From Oehlia diaphana (lineage: Eukaryota > Glomeromycota > Glomeromycetes > Glomerales > Glomeraceae): a DNA stretch of 22,682 bases. The position numbers and the translations under genes are program-made. Location: NCBI GenBank assembly GCA_003833135.1, contig QZLH01000203.1:47338-70019 (forward strand), given 5' to 3'. The notes under the pieces are model-generated. The model ran no database searches. It had not been told where the DNA came from and saw nothing but the letters and a program-made list of their open reading frames with translations. Position 1 is the first letter of the stretch; each line of letters begins with the position of its first letter. Of this stretch, positions 20,067-22,682 are shown one piece after another.

Positions 20067-21320
20067 GGTTTTTTTATCATCGAAATATGAATATTTTTTA
20101 TGTTTAATGTGTTAGAAATGTAGATTTTTAGTGTAACAAACTATATAAATATATTATTTATCTTGTTTTTAAAAATAAAAAAAAAAGAAAAAAAAGCGAG
20201 CATGTGGTTTATGCATGTGTAACCGGTGTAAACTTTAAATTTTCCAAACTCACGGCGCAGTATATTATACTGCGCCATGAATACTGAAATCACCTTCGCG
20301 CAAATCAAGTGATCTACACTAAATAAACATTTTTGGGACAGATTAATCTTCTCCGTACTATACCTTCAGGATTTTACTTATTATGGTTATTGTTAATATT
20401 TGCTTCTTTGATATTATTAAAATTAAATATTTTGCACTATGCCATATGAGTATTTATTACGCCACTATCACACGATTCCTTTAATTGTATAATTTGTAAA
20501 ATTCGACACCAAAAAATTTCTTCCAATTAAAATGTCCTGATAAATAATTTATAGAACATTAGAGGACGTTATTTAAAAGACCAAATAACGCAAAAGCAGG
20601 TAAAACCTTTGTTGAAGTAGCTTCAGTAGGAAACGTGACGAATACATTTATTTTTTTATTAATCACTCAAGCTACATTTTTTAACATTTTTAAGTCACAG
20701 TGATTTTATTTACAACATTTCATTACGCAATTTGTGAGTTTACGTAAGTTAATTGCTTTGAATTCATATTTGCGGTATTAACAAAATTTGAACTCAAGGA
20801 CTACATTGATTGATATTAAATTGTTGAGACTAAAGCCTGTAACGAATCAACTGCTGAGATTTATGAGATTTATCAAAGAATTTAATAACGACCAGTTATC
20901 TTCAACGATGATATTTAAAAACCTTTTACCCTTACGCCAATCCTCTTACCCCTAATTATCACCTTACACTAATTATCCCTAATTCCTTTTATAAATAATC
21001 TTTTTATTTTTTCTAAAGAGATTCATTCATAAAAAAAGAAGTTATTCTAAAATATACAGATATTTTATTCGATTATAATTTTTGTAGTCGTAACTATTGT
21101 TATTCTTATATAATTTGATTTTTCAATACGATCTCTTTCATCAAAAAAAAAAAAAATCTTACACATTTTTTTGAAAGATGAAATGTTCCTTAAGAGAAAT
21201 TATATTATTATTATTTTGATTGGAACACGCAATAGTTGGGTGGTCAGTCAACCAATTATGTGCGTGGTAACATAAATGTAAACTGAAAAGATTCGAAGCA
21301 ATGAGATCCGATTTAATTTC
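20067..21320. other. Gene-poor upstream region of the decayed TPR gene
   Basis: No gene is supported. Aside from the palindrome at 20250-20280, there is a short hairpin cgttattt-(8)-aaataacg (20567-20590), a run of C-rich Pol II-like leader sequence (about 20930-20995, with cctaattatc twice), and a run of 13 A near 21144. One short coding-like phrase (about 20595-20690) lacks both a start and a match I know. Confidence 0.4.
20250..20280. repeat. 31-bp GC-rich palindrome
   Basis: The sequence is symmetric around 20265. Eleven bases, ggcgcagtata, pair perfectly with tatactgcgcc; there is then one mismatch and three more pairs (tca/tga), giving 14 of 15 pairs with a single central base. It lies about 185 bases upstream of the ATG at 20066. 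It could be a protein-binding site, a cruciform or a transposon scar. Confidence 0.7.
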
Positions 21321-21339
21321 TTGAAGTGGAATTCTCTTT

Positions 21340-21905
21340 GTTGCATTTCTTTCTGCTCATGTCATTCTACAGGTCCCTATAAATTAACATTGAAACCTTA
21401 TGTTAGTTCTAGCTCATTCACTTCAGACCATAATATTGAAAACCAAAATGGTGTTGTAAACAGTAACCATTTTGACAGGTGGTTGTACACCATAACCCAA
21501 CTACCTTAGGGCTTAGGGATAAGCATACACTTCAGGAGTGACTATATATATACTGTATATTATGGTATCCTTTACCACCATCTATGTTCTCTATTATGAC
21601 CATCAGATCCTTTACAAGAGTGACTCCAGAGCGCTTTACAGACCAACTACTATATCCTCAAGACGGTGAATATGAACCTGATGACTTATATTCAGGTACC
21701 TTAACCAAGGCTCCACTTTCAAAGATATAACCTTGGGGTGAGTTCTCGTATGATGGGCCCCAGTCATCTATTTGCAACCCTTTAAAGTCGTTCGGTCAGC
21801 CCTCATAAACCTTCGCACGTTGCTTACGCGGTGTCCAGTCAAGGATTATGGCCAGTGGGTGATAAAATACTCTTTACCACCTCTTTAAAAAGTCCAGTAA
21901 ACAGT
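21340..21905 (+). other. Coding-like island with stops; unidentified element remnant
   Basis: Base composition is more balanced here than in the surroundings, and on the plus strand protein-like phrases appear in different frames. One is GPYKLTLKPYVSSSSFTS followed by HFDRWLYTITQLP (frame at 21321-21509). Later come FTRVTPERFTDQLLYPQDGE, YEPDDLYSGTLTKAPL and FSYDGPQSSICNPLKSFG in another frame (about 21607-21800). Stops interrupt each. The phrase gtaaacagtaac occurs at both ends (about 21456 and 21898). I cannot name the source; a degraded transposon or another mobile-element gene is a guess. Confidence 0.35.
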
Positions 21906-22211
21906 AACATTTGTTAGACAGTAGGCTTTAATGTTTAATTTCTTCAAGAGCGTTGAAAGTGATCGTCTCGAAAAATTTGAATCTTACGGGTTAGGAGTTC
22001 GGATCCAAAAACTTTTTCGTTAAACGTTATTATCCATAAAAAGCCTTTTGTTGTTCGTATGGATCGCCCGGCATCTTTTTTTTTGTTTAATAGGAAAGTT
22101 TAGAACTCGGAAACAACACTATTATTATCCTTTTCATATGACCATCCTTTTTTATTAGGTAGTTATTTTCTTATCACGTGATATGTGTATTGTTTGAAAA
22201 ACAATAACTCC

Positions 22212-22429
22212 CCCAGCTACGCCATCAAAAAAGCTCGGGTTTGGCCCGTATTACGGCGTTATGCACTAACACGTGTAATATACAGTGACGCGTGATGAAT
22301 AAATTTTTACTTACTCGAAAAAAACTGTCACCCAGATATATATAAACAGTGAAACTCGGCCGGAGGTGTGACGACGTGACGAATATTTTCACGGTCACGT
22401 GCCCGAGCTTTTTTGATGGTGAAGCTGGG
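22212..22429. mobile_element. MITE-like element with 28-bp terminal inverted repeats
   Basis: The outer 28 bases at the left (cccagctacgccatc, then aaaaaagctcggg) match the reverse complement of the right end at 26 of 28 positions. The 218-bp interior is GC-richer than its surroundings and has no useful open frame, so the element is non-autonomous. A 12-base direct repeat tattgtttgaaa brackets it at 22189-22200 and 22435-22446, but a few bases outside the ends, so it is unclear whether it is the target duplication. The superfamily is not assigned. Confidence 0.65.
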
Positions 22430-22682
22430 AAAAATATTGTTTGAAATTATTCGAATCAGTGTCGTAATTATATTTCTGCTTGTCAATAGATTACATCAAT
22501 GTGTAGCACGCAGGTAATTTGATTAGTCTAATTTTATTAGAAATGGACGCGTCGTGTAAGATCAAGTGTAAAAGGACCCCGAAATATATATGTAGAGGTC
22601 AGGTCCAGAAGTGGTCCAAAATACGCATTCTTTCAGGGCCGGAATTACGATAATTTCAGCAATTGTCTAAATTAGGAAATAT
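22430..22682. other. Window edge; no gene seen
   Basis: This tail contains ggtccagaagtggtcc (about 22599-22618), a small direct repeat of ggtcc, followed by mixed-composition sequence to the end. It may be the beginning of another repeat that continues outside the window. Confidence 0.25.

Noticed and set aside
21504..21520. Two ttaggg units resembling telomere repeat
   Set aside because: Only two copies, separated by one base, inside a coding-like island; no array.
21960..22025. tRNA-like B box (gagttcggatcc)
   Set aside because: No matching A box, acceptor stem or anticodon arm can be folded around it; the T-arm stem is mismatched.
1..22682. CRISPR array, rRNA, intact transposase or new defence-like gene cluster
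   Set aside because: No regularly spaced repeats, rRNA signatures, DDE/RT domains or operon-like gene groups were seen; the gene content is ordinary for a fungal nuclear region.

Overview
The window looks like nuclear DNA of an arbuscular mycorrhizal fungus (Glomeromycotina, most like Rhizophagus). It is very AT-rich with long A and T homopolymers, and genes carry short GT-AG introns of about 70-105 bases. It holds members of families that I recall as expanded in Rhizophagus (kinases with a CxxC...CxxC N-terminus; a RING-like/TPR family). The species is inferred; no database search was run.

Layout. (1) 463-2130, plus strand: a TKL-type protein kinase with four exons and one frameshift in the middle of the kinase domain. 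A 189-bp MITE-like element with TA flanks follows 9 bases after its stop. (2) 3107-3603, minus strand: a small secreted six-cysteine protein, probably of the CBM19-like (chitin-binding) type. Its last exon lies beyond an apparent stop codon that overlaps a GTAAGT splice donor. (3) 3604-6819: a long intergenic stretch with a ~150-bp direct duplication and inverted repeats, ending in a pyrimidine-rich promoter. (4) 6820-9648, plus strand: a complete three-exon chitin synthase of 874 residues with all catalytic motifs. (5) 10183-14538, minus strand: an intronless RPAP1 homologue (RNA polymerase II assembly factor), convergent with the chitin synthase. (6) 14889-15583, minus strand: an unrecognised three-exon gene for a 180-residue protein that carries the motif RPWNAA[A/S]L twice. 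(7) 16169-20066, minus strand: one decayed gene of the RING-like/TPR family. Its splice sites are still recognisable, but it has two in-frame stops and at least five frameshifts. (8) 20067-22682: gene-poor DNA with a 31-bp GC-rich palindrome, a coding-like but stop-riddled island (about 21340-21905), and a second MITE-like element with 28-bp terminal inverted repeats.

The housekeeping genes (chitin synthase, RPAP1) are intact over long reading frames, so the breaks in the kinase and TPR genes are more likely real decay than poor sequence. The one functional theme is cell-wall chitin: the secreted CBM19-like gene and the chitin synthase are divergent neighbours, though 3.2 kb apart. I see no tRNA, rRNA, CRISPR array or intact transposase gene. 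I found no convincing new multi-gene system. The most novel items are the RPWNAA-repeat protein, the spliced C-terminus of the secreted protein, the decayed TPR gene and the two MITE-like elements.
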